The notes beneath the pieces were generated by a model. That model was not told where the DNA came from. It did no database searches and worked only from the letters and a program-made list of their open reading frames with translations. Of a stretch of 64,000 nucleotides of DNA, positions 11,214-19,132 are shown in pieces. The DNA is from Prevotellaceae bacterium (GTDB lineage Bacteria > Bacteroidota > Bacteroidia > Bacteroidales > Paludibacteraceae). The position numbers and the translations under genes were made by a program. Each line of letters opens with the position of its first letter. Position 1 is the first letter of the stretch. Where the stretch lies: the NCBI GenBank assembly GCA_020636675.1, contig JACJXK010000013.1, forward strand, positions 1 to 64,000, in the 5' to 3' direction.

Positions 11214-11915
11214 ATGGAAGAAAAGACTAGAATTTTACTTTGTGAAGACGACGAAAACCTTGGTATGCTACTGAGGGAATATCTTCAGGCCAAAGGCTAC
11301 GTGACGGATTTGTTGCCTGATGGCGACGCAGGTTATAAAGCTTTCATCAAGACAAAGTACGACATTTGCGTATTGGACGTCATGATGCCTAAAAAAGACG
11401 GTTTTGAACTGGCACAGGAGATAAGACAAGTAAACTCCGAAGTCCCTATTCTCTTCCTTACCGCCAAGACCTTGAAAGAAGACATTCTCGAAGGTTTCAA
11501 GATAGGAGCCGACGACTATATGACGAAGCCTTTCAGCATGGAAGAGCTGTTGCTCAGGATAGAAGCCATACTGCGTCGTGTGAAAGGAAAGAAGAGCAAG
11601 GACGGGGTTGTCTACAAAATGGGAAAATTCACCTTCGACACCCAGAAGCAGGTGCTCACTATCGGAGACGAGTCAACAAAACTCACCACCAAAGAGTCGG
11701 AACTGCTTTCTCTCCTTTGCGCCCATGCCAACGACATATTGGAGAGGAACCACGCATTGAAGACCATCTGGATAGACGACAACTATTTCAACGCAAGAAG
11801 TATGGACGTATATATCACCAAACTTCGTAAACACTTGAAGGCAGACCCTTCCATCGAGATTATCAACATTCATGGAAAGGGATACAAGATCATCATCCCA
11901 GATGCTAAAGAATAG
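11214..11915 (+). CDS. rprY: Response regulator RprY (OmpR/PhoB family)
   Basis: A 233-residue two-domain regulator. The receiver domain (1-~120) has the acidic pocket ED at 11-12, phospho-acceptor Asp55 (CVLDVMMP), Thr83 and Lys105 (MTKPF). The C-terminal winged helix (~135-230) ends with NIHGKGYKI, the recognition-helix and wing region of the OmpR family. It follows rprX by 4 bp and is closed by a strong terminator. It is expected to bind DNA as a phosphorylated dimer. In Bacteroides RprY is reported to be essential or near-essential and linked to metabolic and stress genes; I see no evident target site here. Confidence 0.92.
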   Translation: MEEKTRILLCEDDENLGMLLREYLQAKGYVTDLLPDGDAGYKAFIKTKYDICVLDVMMPKKDGFELAQEIRQVNSEVPILFLTAKTLKEDILEGFKIGADDYMTKPFSMEELLLRIEAILRRVKGKKSKDGVVYKMGKFTFDTQKQVLTIGDESTKLTTKESELLSLLCAHANDILERNHALKTIWIDDNYFNARSMDVYITKLRKHLKADPSIEIINIHGKGYKIIIPDAKE

Positions 11916-11937
11916 TCCTCGGGCTAACGTAACGCAC

Positions 11938-11971
11938 AAAAAAGATGTACCGCCTTGGTACATCTTTTTTT
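11938..11971 (+). terminator. Rho-independent terminator after rprY
   Basis: An 11-14 bp perfect stem (AAAGATGTACC / GGTACATCTTT) with a 5-base loop is followed by a T run, 22 bp after the rprY stop. Confidence 0.9.
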
Positions 11972-11975
11972 GTTT

Positions 11976-12219
11976 AAATAATTGTCAAAAAAGCCGATGG
12001 TGGAGAGTTTTGTAATCATCTTGTCCATCTTATCTAAAATCTACGACGTCCGAAACGAACGACAGCCGAATATATTGGCGTATTCCGATGGAATGCCCTT
12101 TCGTCTTTCATCCTTTTTTCCACAAAGAGTTTATCCCTACGGGATAATTTGTCGACAACAGTCTGATGAAATCACCCATACAAGATATTTTGAACTTTAC
12201 CAGATCCTTTTTATGATTA
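11976..12219 (-). repeat. Interspersed repeat, copy A
   Basis: On the minus strand this reads TGGTAAAGTTCAAAATATCTTG, a TATCCCGTAGGGATA palindrome, CTCTTTGTGGAAAAAAGGATG, a GCATTCC/GGAATNC palindrome, then TTCGTTTCGGACGTCGTAGA. The same order occurs in copies B and G. It fills most of the space between rprY and the GH44 gene. No open frame in it looks like a protein. Confidence 0.75.
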
Positions 12220-12294
12220 AAAAATCTTTCCCGCTCGGAAAAATATTACATTCTTTTGAATTTTTATTTCATCTATATATCTCTTCCTCTTTCC

Positions 12295-12319
12295 TAAATT
12301 TGTATCATAATACAAATTT
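12295..12319 (+). promoter_or_regulatory. -7 box with overlapping 24-bp palindrome upstream of the GH44 gene
   Basis: TAAATTTG (12295-12302) fits the -7 consensus. It overlaps a perfect inverted repeat, AAATTTGTAT and ATACAAATTT separated by CATA (12296-12319), that ends 5 bp before the ATG. The palindrome would cover the transcription start, so it could be a repressor operator or a hairpin hiding the ribosome site. Confidence 0.5.
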
Positions 12320-12324
12320 TTACC

Positions 12325-14205
12325 ATGCACAAAATTACACCAAGCGCCATTCTTCTCGGATTGGCATTATTTCAAGCCATAGATGCTCAGGTGGTTATAA
12401 ATGTGGATGCCGACGGGGAAAATCGGCCCATATCACCTTATCTCTACGGACAGAACGGAAGCATTGCCAGCAATGCAGCCGATGCAAAAAGCGAAGCAGA
12501 GTTACAGTTACTTCGGGAGGCGGGAATCCGATTTTTCCGTCAGAATAACGGGAACAACGCCACCAAATACAACTGGAGGAAAAAATTGACTAGCCACCCT
12601 GATTGGTACAACAACATATATGGATGCGATTGGGACTACTCCGCACAGCTGATGCAAGATGAGTTTCCTGATGTACCCGGACTATACTCTTTCCAGCTAA
12701 TAGGCAAGGCCGCTAAATCCAGCGAATATAATTTCAACGACTGGGAATATAACCAGAGCCAATGGGGAGAGTGGTGCAGTCTGAACGTATGCGGCGGCGG
12801 CAGCCTAGATGCCAATGGAAAACTCATCCAAGCAGGAGACATCGACCTCTATCTGGAAGATTGGCCGGCAGACTCTACCGTAGCCATCTACAAACATTGG
12901 CGCGACGACCTGAAACTAGACATGAAGCAGTTCAAATACTGGAACATGGACAACGAGATGGAAATGTGGCCATGGACACATGACGATGTGATAGCCAAAT
13001 TCAACGATACGGAGTTTGAAGCGGCCATGCAACGTTACTTTGCCACGGCAAAAGCCATACGAGCAATAGATCCTACGGTGAAACTCACGGGTCCGGTAGC
13101 CGGTAGCGAATGGACATGGTTTTATCCAGCCGATGTACAACCCACTTACAAAGGGAAAAAATACTGCTGGTTGGAATATTTCATCATGCGCTGCGCCGAA
13201 GAGGAGAAGTCCTCAGGAATAAAGATGCTGGATGTGCTGGACATTCACTTCTACCCGGGAGACAAAAGCGTAACAGACGTACTACAAACTCACCGCGTAC
13301 TTTGGGACGAAGACTTCATCTACCCTCTAGCCAACGGAGTAAAGACAGTAAACGGGACATGGGACGAGACACAGAAGAAAGAGTACATCTTTGTACGTTG
13401 CCAAAAATGGATAGACCAATACTTCGGAATTGACCGCGGCATAACGTTCGCCATCTCCGAATACGACAACACAGAGACGTTCAATCCAACCGTCACGGCA
13501 CTCTGCTATGCCTCTTTCCTTGGTGAAGGAGCCCGACACGGCATGGAATATTTCACACCTTGGACATGGAACAGCGGGATGTGGGAGACTGTCCATCTCT
13601 TCAGCCGATACGCCAAAAACACAAACATAGCCGCCACATCCAGCAATGAGGGAATGGTATCCGCCTATTCTTCGGTGAACACGTCAAAAGACTCCATGAC
13701 CATCATTCTGGTGAACCGCTCTGAATCGGCCAACCAGAAAGTATCCATCAACGTGGATAACTTCAAGATATCTGACGGCGATTACGAGACGCTACGTTTG
13801 TCTAATTTGCCTTCAGACAGGGAAACCTTCGTCTCGCATGCAGAAAATGCGTTAGAGGCCGGTTCTGCCAAATCTACGGGTAATTTGATAGAGATGACGC
13901 TTCCTGCCTTGTCCATCACAGCAGTAGTATTGAATAACGGCACATCGTCTGTCGATGAATTGACCGTTCAAGAATCCATATCCGTAAGTCCGAATCCATC
14001 TAACGGACACTTCATCATTACGGAAGCAAACGGAGTAATCGATAAAATCGAGATTTTCAATATGACGGGACAATTGGTGAAAGAGATAACCGCCAATAAA
14101 ACAGCAGAGATTCGCATCGATGCTAGCGAGCTGTCCGCAGGCATCTATACCGCCAAAATCCATAGCAGACAAAATGCCGTTGCAAAACAAATTATCATTC
14201 GATAA
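12325..14205 (+). CDS. Secreted GH44-family glycoside hydrolase with type IX sorting domain
   Basis: A 626-residue exported enzyme. A signal peptide (1-~21, ending QAIDAQ) is followed by a catalytic domain with the GH44 landmarks YLYGQNGS, WNMDNEMEMW (probable acid/base Glu211), DIHFYPGD and AISEYDN (probable nucleophile Glu379), then GMEYFTPWTWNSGMW and a beta-sandwich. GH44 enzymes are endoglucanases/xyloglucanases acting on beta-1,4-glucan backbones. The last ~75 residues (ISVSPNPSNGHF...GIYTAKIHS...IIIR) are a type A Por-secretion C-terminal domain, so the protein should cross the outer membrane by the type IX system and be released or anchored at the surface. It is a single-gene unit with its own promoter and terminator; no polysaccharide-utilization SusC/D pair is beside it. 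Substrate is inferred only from family. Confidence 0.85.
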   Translation: MHKITPSAILLGLALFQAIDAQVVINVDADGENRPISPYLYGQNGSIASNAADAKSEAELQLLREAGIRFFRQNNGNNATKYNWRKKLTSHPDWYNNIYGCDWDYSAQLMQDEFPDVPGLYSFQLIGKAAKSSEYNFNDWEYNQSQWGEWCSLNVCGGGSLDANGKLIQAGDIDLYLEDWPADSTVAIYKHWRDDLKLDMKQFKYWNMDNEMEMWPWTHDDVIAKFNDTEFEAAMQRYFATAKAIRAIDPTVKLTGPVAGSEWTWFYPADVQPTYKGKKYCWLEYFIMRCAEEEKSSGIKMLDVLDIHFYPGDKSVTDVLQTHRVLWDEDFIYPLANGVKTVNGTWDETQKKEYIFVRCQKWIDQYFGIDRGITFAISEYDNTETFNPTVTALCYASFLGEGARHGMEYFTPWTWNSGMWETVHLFSRYAKNTNIAATSSNEGMVSAYSSVNTSKDSMTIILVNRSESANQKVSINVDNFKISDGDYETLRLSNLPSDRETFVSHAENALEAGSAKSTGNLIEMTLPALSITAVVLNNGTSSVDELTVQESISVSPNPSNGHFIITEANGVIDKIEIFNMTGQLVKEITANKTAEIRIDASELSAGIYTAKIHSRQNAVAKQIIIR

Positions 14206-14225
14206 AGACAGATTAGATTATTTGA

Positions 14226-14271
14226 AGAGAGAAGGCGGATTTGAAATTTCAAATCCGCCTTCTCTCTTTTT
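14226..14271. terminator. Bidirectional terminator between GH44 and M42 genes
   Basis: A perfect inverted repeat with 21-base arms (14226-14246 and 14247-14267, centre GAAATTTC) is flanked by T-rich sequence on both strands. It serves the convergent genes on each side. Confidence 0.9.
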
Positions 14272-14300
14272 ATAGAAAACATCCGATAAAACCGTCGGAG

Positions 14301-15392
14301 TTATCTGTAGTGGCACGGGATAAAGTCGGTCAACCGGTCTTTGTCTATCTTCCTGATAGTCTCGACCAGCAAAGCTATGATTTCATCGACGTCTCTCAAA
14401 TCACAAACCTCGACAGGAGTATGCATATACCTGTTCGGAATACTCAAAAGAGCGGTAGCTACCCCACTCTGGGCCAACTGTATTTTGCAAGTATCCGTTC
14501 CGCCTGTCGCACTTCCGTTCGTCACATTTTGGAAAGCTATCTCTTTCTCCTTGGCCACATCCTGAAGCAGACGAACCAAAACGATGTTATTGTCGGCACT
14601 ATGACGAATAACAGCCCCGCCACCCAACTTCATCTCTCCATATTTTTTCTCGGAGACATTCGGCACATCGGTAGCAAAACCCACATCCAGACAAAAGCCC
14701 ACCTGAGGATTAATGTGATAGGAGCTCGTCACCGCACCACGGCAACCCACCTCCTCTTGCGAGGAAGCCACGCCATAAACACCAACCTTTATATCCTCTA
14801 CAGACAATACACGCACCACTTCCGCCACGATGAAAGCGCCTATCTTATCATCCAAAGCCTTTGACATCACCTTGTTTTCACCCATGAAAAGACAGTTGCT
14901 TTTCACTGCGACAGGATCGCCTATTTCCACCTTCGACTCGGCATCTTCCTTATTTTCGGCACCAATATCAATCCACAGTTCATCCAGTTCCAAAGCCTTC
15001 GTCCGCTCGGTGGCCGTCTGCAAATGGATTGGGGTTTTGCCTATCACACCCGGCACCTTGCCGTTGCGGGTCAGGACCATGACCTCCGTACCCGGTACGG
15101 TAAGAGCATCGATGCCTCCCAACTTACGGAAATAGAGCAGACCCTCCTTGCTGATATACATCACCTGAAAACCGATTTCATCGAGATGTCCGCTCAACAT
15201 GATCCTAAACTCCGCCTCCGGATTGATGATTCCAACGGAGTTGCAAAGCACATCCGTCTCCACCTTCGTAAACTGCGACACATACTCTTGCCACGCACGT
15301 GCGGCCTCCATCTCATAACCCGAAGGAGAATAGGTAGACAAAAACCTTTTTAGAAAATCAAGATTCTTGTCATTCAGATATTTATACTTCAT
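14301..15392 (-). CDS. M42-family metallo-aminopeptidase
   Basis: A 363-residue cytoplasmic enzyme of the M42 family (often annotated endoglucanase M or glutamyl aminopeptidase), which forms large tetrahedral complexes that trim peptides. Metal ligands and catalytic residues are all present: GHLDEIGF (His69, Asp71), ALDDKIG, SQEEVGCRGA, LDVGFATD and RYMHTPVE. Full length for the family. ATG at 15392 is supported by a TATCTTTG box 27 bp upstream. It is monocistronic and converges on the GH44 gene. The cellulase annotation sometimes attached to the family is not supported. Confidence 0.92.
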   Translation of the reverse strand: MKYKYLNDKNLDFLKRFLSTYSPSGYEMEAARAWQEYVSQFTKVETDVLCNSVGIINPEAEFRIMLSGHLDEIGFQVMYISKEGLLYFRKLGGIDALTVPGTEVMVLTRNGKVPGVIGKTPIHLQTATERTKALELDELWIDIGAENKEDAESKVEIGDPVAVKSNCLFMGENKVMSKALDDKIGAFIVAEVVRVLSVEDIKVGVYGVASSQEEVGCRGAVTSSYHINPQVGFCLDVGFATDVPNVSEKKYGEMKLGGGAVIRHSADNNIVLVRLLQDVAKEKEIAFQNVTNGSATGGTDTCKIQLAQSGVATALLSIPNRYMHTPVEVCDLRDVDEIIALLVETIRKIDKDRLTDFIPCHYR

Positions 15393-15418
15393 AAGAACAT
15401 CTTATTTTTTGATTCTGA

Positions 15419-15426
15419 CAAAGATA
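15419..15426 (-). promoter_or_regulatory. -7 promoter box for the M42 peptidase
   Basis: TATCTTTG on the minus strand, 26 bp upstream of the start codon. The -33 element is not evident. Confidence 0.5.
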
Positions 15427-15589
15427 ATAATAATCAAGATGCCATAGGGAAAGAGAAACAGATAAAGTCCATTTGGGGTCTTTATCGAATTGAGAGGGTA
15501 ACGATTTTAGGAAAAGAAAGCGTTTTGTACGAATAAAAATAAGAATCGGCGTTTTGGGTTCACCTTGTACATTCGGTAAATCCCGTCCG

Positions 15590-15708
15590 AAAGTCTAGGA
15601 CGTCCGAAACGAACGGCAACGGAATAGATTGGCACATTCCGATGGAATGCTGTCCCATCTTTCATTCTTTTTTCTACCAATAGATTATCCCTACGGGATA
15701 TTATTAAC
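15590..15708 (-). repeat. Interspersed repeat, copy B (short)
   Basis: The minus strand contains the palindrome ATATCCCGTAGGGATA, then AGCATTCCATCGGAATG and CGTTCGTTTCGGACGTCC, as in copy A. Both ends of the longer family members are missing. It lies in the 485-bp space between the M42 gene and the next gene; the rest of that space shows nothing else recognisable. Confidence 0.7.
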
Positions 15709-15877
15709 CTCTAGAACTTTGTTTTACTTAGCTGAGGAAATATCGTTTTCATCCTATTTTCCGCCATTTTTTCCTGTTTTTGATAAAGTACCCGTCCAAC
15801 AAAGAAGAATGGCTTAGAAAGGCCGAAAATGGCTTCTATCAAGATTCCGTTCACCTTCAGAACCATGTTTCCATCGA

Positions 15878-16699
15878 TCATTCGGTATATCTCTTAGTCC
15901 GGAGCAGAGTGACGCCACCCTCGCTACGCTCGAAGACAAAGACGCGGTCAAAATCGCTCTTATAGCTATGCTTCAACGCCTCTCGGGCCGTATGTGGGTC
16001 GTAGGAACTGGACATCAGAAAACTGTTTTGGATGATAACCAACCACGTCTCCTTGCACGCATGGTTATAAAATGGAAGTTTTAGGTTTTTGGCCATAAGT
16101 CTTTGCGAGATGCTGGCAATGGAAAGCGGTTTTACCTTCGTAGATATTCCGGCATACCAGAGTCCCTCCTCCAGCCTGCCGGTAGCATTGTGTATATATA
16201 TGGACTCTATCTTGGTAGGCAGGTTCATGTCTCCGTACTTGGAAGTGCGGTCTATCTTGTACTTTACCCCGGTAGCCTCCGGAGTATTGTCCATCACAAT
16301 CTTGGCAATGACCTCAATCAGTCCCTGCTTCATCAGAGTGTTGTCCTTTTCGCAAAACGACATGGAAAGTTCAGGCCCAAATTCTGTTGCAAAGTGCACA
16401 TCTACAACAAGTTTGAAATCGCATTTCGCTTCAAAAATAGCTTGGGCGCCTTCCATCACCTCGGTCAGAAAATCTTCATGCGCACGCAGATTAAATTTTT
16501 TATCCTCCCGTTCATATTTCAATTCGGTGAGCTCAATGCCGATAAGTCCCTTCTTTGCATTATGAATCAGAAAGTCAGGTCGCTCAGATTTCTCAATCTT
16601 TCCTAAAGGAAAGGCTTGATAAGAAGAACGAAAAATCTGCATGATAGCCCACTCCCTCCTATCCTTTTTTTCCTGATTGTAATTTAATTCTGTTTCCAT
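15878..16699 (-). CDS. Unknown protein with a PD-(D/E)xK-like pattern
   Basis: A 273-residue soluble protein I do not recognise. Residues ~40-60 read ERPDFLIHNAKKGLIGIELTEL: an acidic PD followed by a beta-strand-like segment with ExT, resembling the core of restriction-endonuclease-fold (PD-(D/E)xK) enzymes although the final Lys is replaced by Thr. The C-terminus (FDRVFVFERSEGGVTLLRTKRY) looks like two beta strands. No signal peptide or membrane segment. It stands alone between repeat B and a 600-bp AT-rich spacer; no methylase or toxin partner is adjacent. It may be a nuclease, an inactive relative or something unrelated. Confidence 0.55.
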   Translation of the reverse strand: METELNYNQEKKDRREWAIMQIFRSSYQAFPLGKIEKSERPDFLIHNAKKGLIGIELTELKYEREDKKFNLRAHEDFLTEVMEGAQAIFEAKCDFKLVVDVHFATEFGPELSMSFCEKDNTLMKQGLIEVIAKIVMDNTPEATGVKYKIDRTSKYGDMNLPTKIESIYIHNATGRLEEGLWYAGISTKVKPLSIASISQRLMAKNLKLPFYNHACKETWLVIIQNSFLMSSSYDPHTAREALKHSYKSDFDRVFVFERSEGGVTLLRTKRYTE

Positions 16700-16991
16700 A
16701 CGATCTTTCCCTTTCTATAACATCCGTTTTCTCAAAATAGACTTGAAAAACACATTGAACAAACTTAACAAATTATTCCGACAATTCCCCCATCATTTTT
16801 TATTTCAGAACGTACAATTTATTTGCTACGTAAATTATTGTATGTAATTATTTTTTCTTTCACATATTAAATTGCCATTTTTTCGATGAAAAGGATATTT
16901 TTTATCTATTTGCCATTTTTTTTAATATAAAAAATAAACCATTAATTTAAATATAAAAAGCTAATAAACAATATATTACTATTATATTAAG

Positions 16992-17105
16992 ATGAATTTT
17001 ATCCTTTTTAGAGCCTTTCAGATTCAATTGGCTGCATTACGGACAAGGAAAGCAAAAAAATATGCGAAGGAGAAGGAGTTGAATTGCACGTTTATTGATA
17101 AATAA
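16992..17105 (+). CDS. Possible 37-residue basic small protein
   Basis: An ATG frame of 37 codons (MNFILFRAFQIQLAALRTRK...FIDK) lies in the otherwise gene-free, AT-rich 606-bp spacer between the unknown gene and uvrC. Composition of the frame is less AT-rich than its surroundings. No promoter or ribosome site is evident, and it may be a gene remnant or chance. Nothing else is seen in this spacer except the uvrC -7 box. Confidence 0.2.
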   Translation: MNFILFRAFQIQLAALRTRKAKKYAKEKELNCTFIDK

Positions 17106-17267
17106 ACAATACACTACATCAACCATCCATTTGTTCTAAAGAATGAAATCTCAATTTTAATTATAAAAATAACATTTAATCTATTTAAATATTAATTGAC
17201 GCTTACGTTTTTGAAAAACAGGATATAGCTCCAAATTTTGGAATATGGCAGATTCATGTTTATTTCA

Positions 17268-17275
17268 TACCTTTG
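17268..17275 (+). promoter_or_regulatory. -7 promoter box for uvrC
   Basis: TACCTTTG fits TAnnTTTG and is 30 bp upstream of the uvrC ATG. A TTTG at 17237-17240 is too far away (27 bp) to be a normal -33 partner. Confidence 0.5.
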
Positions 17276-17305
17276 TAAGTAAATCTCTTCATTTCTCATA
17301 AAATC

Positions 17306-19132
17306 ATGAAAGAAGCGACAAATTCACATTTAAAGGAAATCGTTTTATCTCTTCCGGATAGTCCGGGAGTCTATCAATATCTCAACGATAAAAATGAAAT
17401 CATCTATGTAGGAAAGGCCAAAAATCTGAAAAGAAGAGTATCCTCCTATTTCAACAAATTCCAGGAATCGGTAAAAGTTCGGGTACTGGTAAAACAGATA
17501 GTCGACATCAAATACATCGTAGTGCCCACCGAACAAGATGCGCTACTCCTTGAAAACAGCCTCATAAAAAAGCATCAGCCAAGATACAACATACTACTAA
17601 AAGATGACAAGACTTATCCATGGATATGCGTGAAAAACGAACCATTCCCCCGAGTCTTCAAAACAAGAAACGTGGTCAAAGACGGCTCCTATTATTTTGG
17701 TCCATATACGTATATCCCGGCCATGAGGACGGTGCTCGAACTTATCCATAACCTTTACCAGATAAGAACCTGCAAATTGAATCTGACTACCGAAGGAATA
17801 AGACAAGGACGTTTCAAGGTATGCCTGCAATACCATATAAAAAAATGCAAAGGCTGCTGCGAGGGACTTCAGGACGAGAAGGAATACAACAAAAATATAG
17901 AAGAGATAAAGTTCATTCTGAAAGGTGAAATAGAGAAGATAGAAGATTACCTTCAGGAAGAGATGATGAAGGCAGCTCAGGAATTAAGGTTTGAAGATGC
18001 TCAAGCATTGAAGGAAAAAATCGAATCCATCAGTAATTATCGGTCAAAATCGACAATTGTCAATCCTATGCTTACCAACATAGATACGTTTGCCATAGAG
18101 ATAGACGGCGACGATGCCTTCATCAATTTTTTGAAAGTAACCAACGGAACCATATCTCAGGCATATACTTTTGAATACAAAATCAGGACAGACGAAGAGA
18201 AAGAGGAGATTCTCGCCACCGCCATCACCGAGATGAGGGAACGTTTCAATAGCCACTCAAGAGAAATACTTGTACCTTTCGAGATAGGCTTCGAATTTGA
18301 AAACGCTACAATCAGCATACCGCAACGTGGCGACAAAAAGAAACTATTGGACCTTTCCATCCAGAATGTGAAACAATATCGGTTTGACAGGATGAAACAG
18401 ATGGAAAAATTCAATCCGGAACAGAGAGCCACAAAACTACTCAAAGCCATACAAGATTTGCTGAAGCTAAAAGAGCTGCCAGTCCATATAGAATGTTTCG
18501 ATAACTCCAACATTCAAGGCTCAGATGCGGTTGCCGCCTGCGTAGTATACAAAATGGCCAAGCCATCGAAAAAAGATTACCGCAAATACATCATCAAGAC
18601 GGTAGAAGGACCTGACGACTACGCTTCGATGAGGGAGGTGGTGCAACGCAGATACAAAAGGATGATAGAGGAAGAAGCTTCCCTTCCGAACCTCATAATC
18701 GCCGATGGAGGTATAGGACAGATGGAAATCATCAGACAGGTGATTGAAGACGAACTTCATCTCAACATACCCATAGCCGGTTTGGCAAAAAATGAGAAGC
18801 ATCGCACACAAGAACTTCTTTTCGGATTTCCTCCCCTTGTTGTGGGATTAGATCCAACAGATCAAACTTTTCGTTTTTTCGCCTCCATTCAGGATGAAGT
18901 ACACCGCTTTGCCATACGGTTTCATCGAGATAAAAGGAGTAAAAGTCAAATAAAATCAGAGCTGGACATAACAGGCATAGGCCCAAAAACAAAAGAGCAA
19001 CTCATTAAAAAATTCAAGAGTGTAAAACGAATTAAGAATCTTACAATGGAAGAGATAGGTAAAGAGATAGGTTCGGCAAAAGCCAAAATAGTATATGAAC
19101 ATTTCAAGGGAAACGAAAATGAAGGGAAATAG
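17306..19132 (+). CDS. uvrC: Excinuclease ABC subunit C
   Basis: A 608-residue protein that makes the two incisions in nucleotide excision repair. Domains in order: GIY-YIG nuclease (residues ~15-95, SPGVYQYL...IIYVGKAKNLKRR), a cysteine cluster near 170-190, the UVR UvrB-binding helices (~215-240), an RNase H-like nuclease domain (ECFDNSNIQGSDAVAA and later IADGGIGQM), and C-terminal helix-hairpin-helix DNA binding (DITGIGPKTKEQL). Full length. It heads a rightward run that continues through dtd; the next gene overlaps its 3' end by 14 bp. The start is supported by the upstream -7 box. Confidence 0.95.
   Translation: MKEATNSHLKEIVLSLPDSPGVYQYLNDKNEIIYVGKAKNLKRRVSSYFNKFQESVKVRVLVKQIVDIKYIVVPTEQDALLLENSLIKKHQPRYNILLKDDKTYPWICVKNEPFPRVFKTRNVVKDGSYYFGPYTYIPAMRTVLELIHNLYQIRTCKLNLTTEGIRQGRFKVCLQYHIKKCKGCCEGLQDEKEYNKNIEEIKFILKGEIEKIEDYLQEEMMKAAQELRFEDAQALKEKIESISNYRSKSTIVNPMLTNIDTFAIEIDGDDAFINFLKVTNGTISQAYTFEYKIRTDEEKEEILATAITEMRERFNSHSREILVPFEIGFEFENATISIPQRGDKKKLLDLSIQNVKQYRFDRMKQMEKFNPEQRATKLLKAIQDLLKLKELPVHIECFDNSNIQGSDAVAACVVYKMAKPSKKDYRKYIIKTVEGPDDYASMREVVQRRYKRMIEEEASLPNLIIADGGIGQMEIIRQVIEDELHLNIPIAGLAKNEKHRTQELLFGFPPLVVGLDPTDQTFRFFASIQDEVHRFAIRFHRDKRSKSQIKSELDITGIGPKTKEQLIKKFKSVKRIKNLTMEEIGKEIGSAKAKIVYEHFKGNENEGK

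Noticed and set aside
12325..14205. Alpha-L-arabinofuranosidase (GH51-like) annotation for the secreted hydrolase
   Set aside because: The order and spacing of NMDNE, DIHFYP and ISEYDN fit GH44 better.
17237..17275. Complete -33/-7 promoter for uvrC
   Set aside because: The TTTG is 27 bp from the -7 box, outside the usual spacing of about 19-21.
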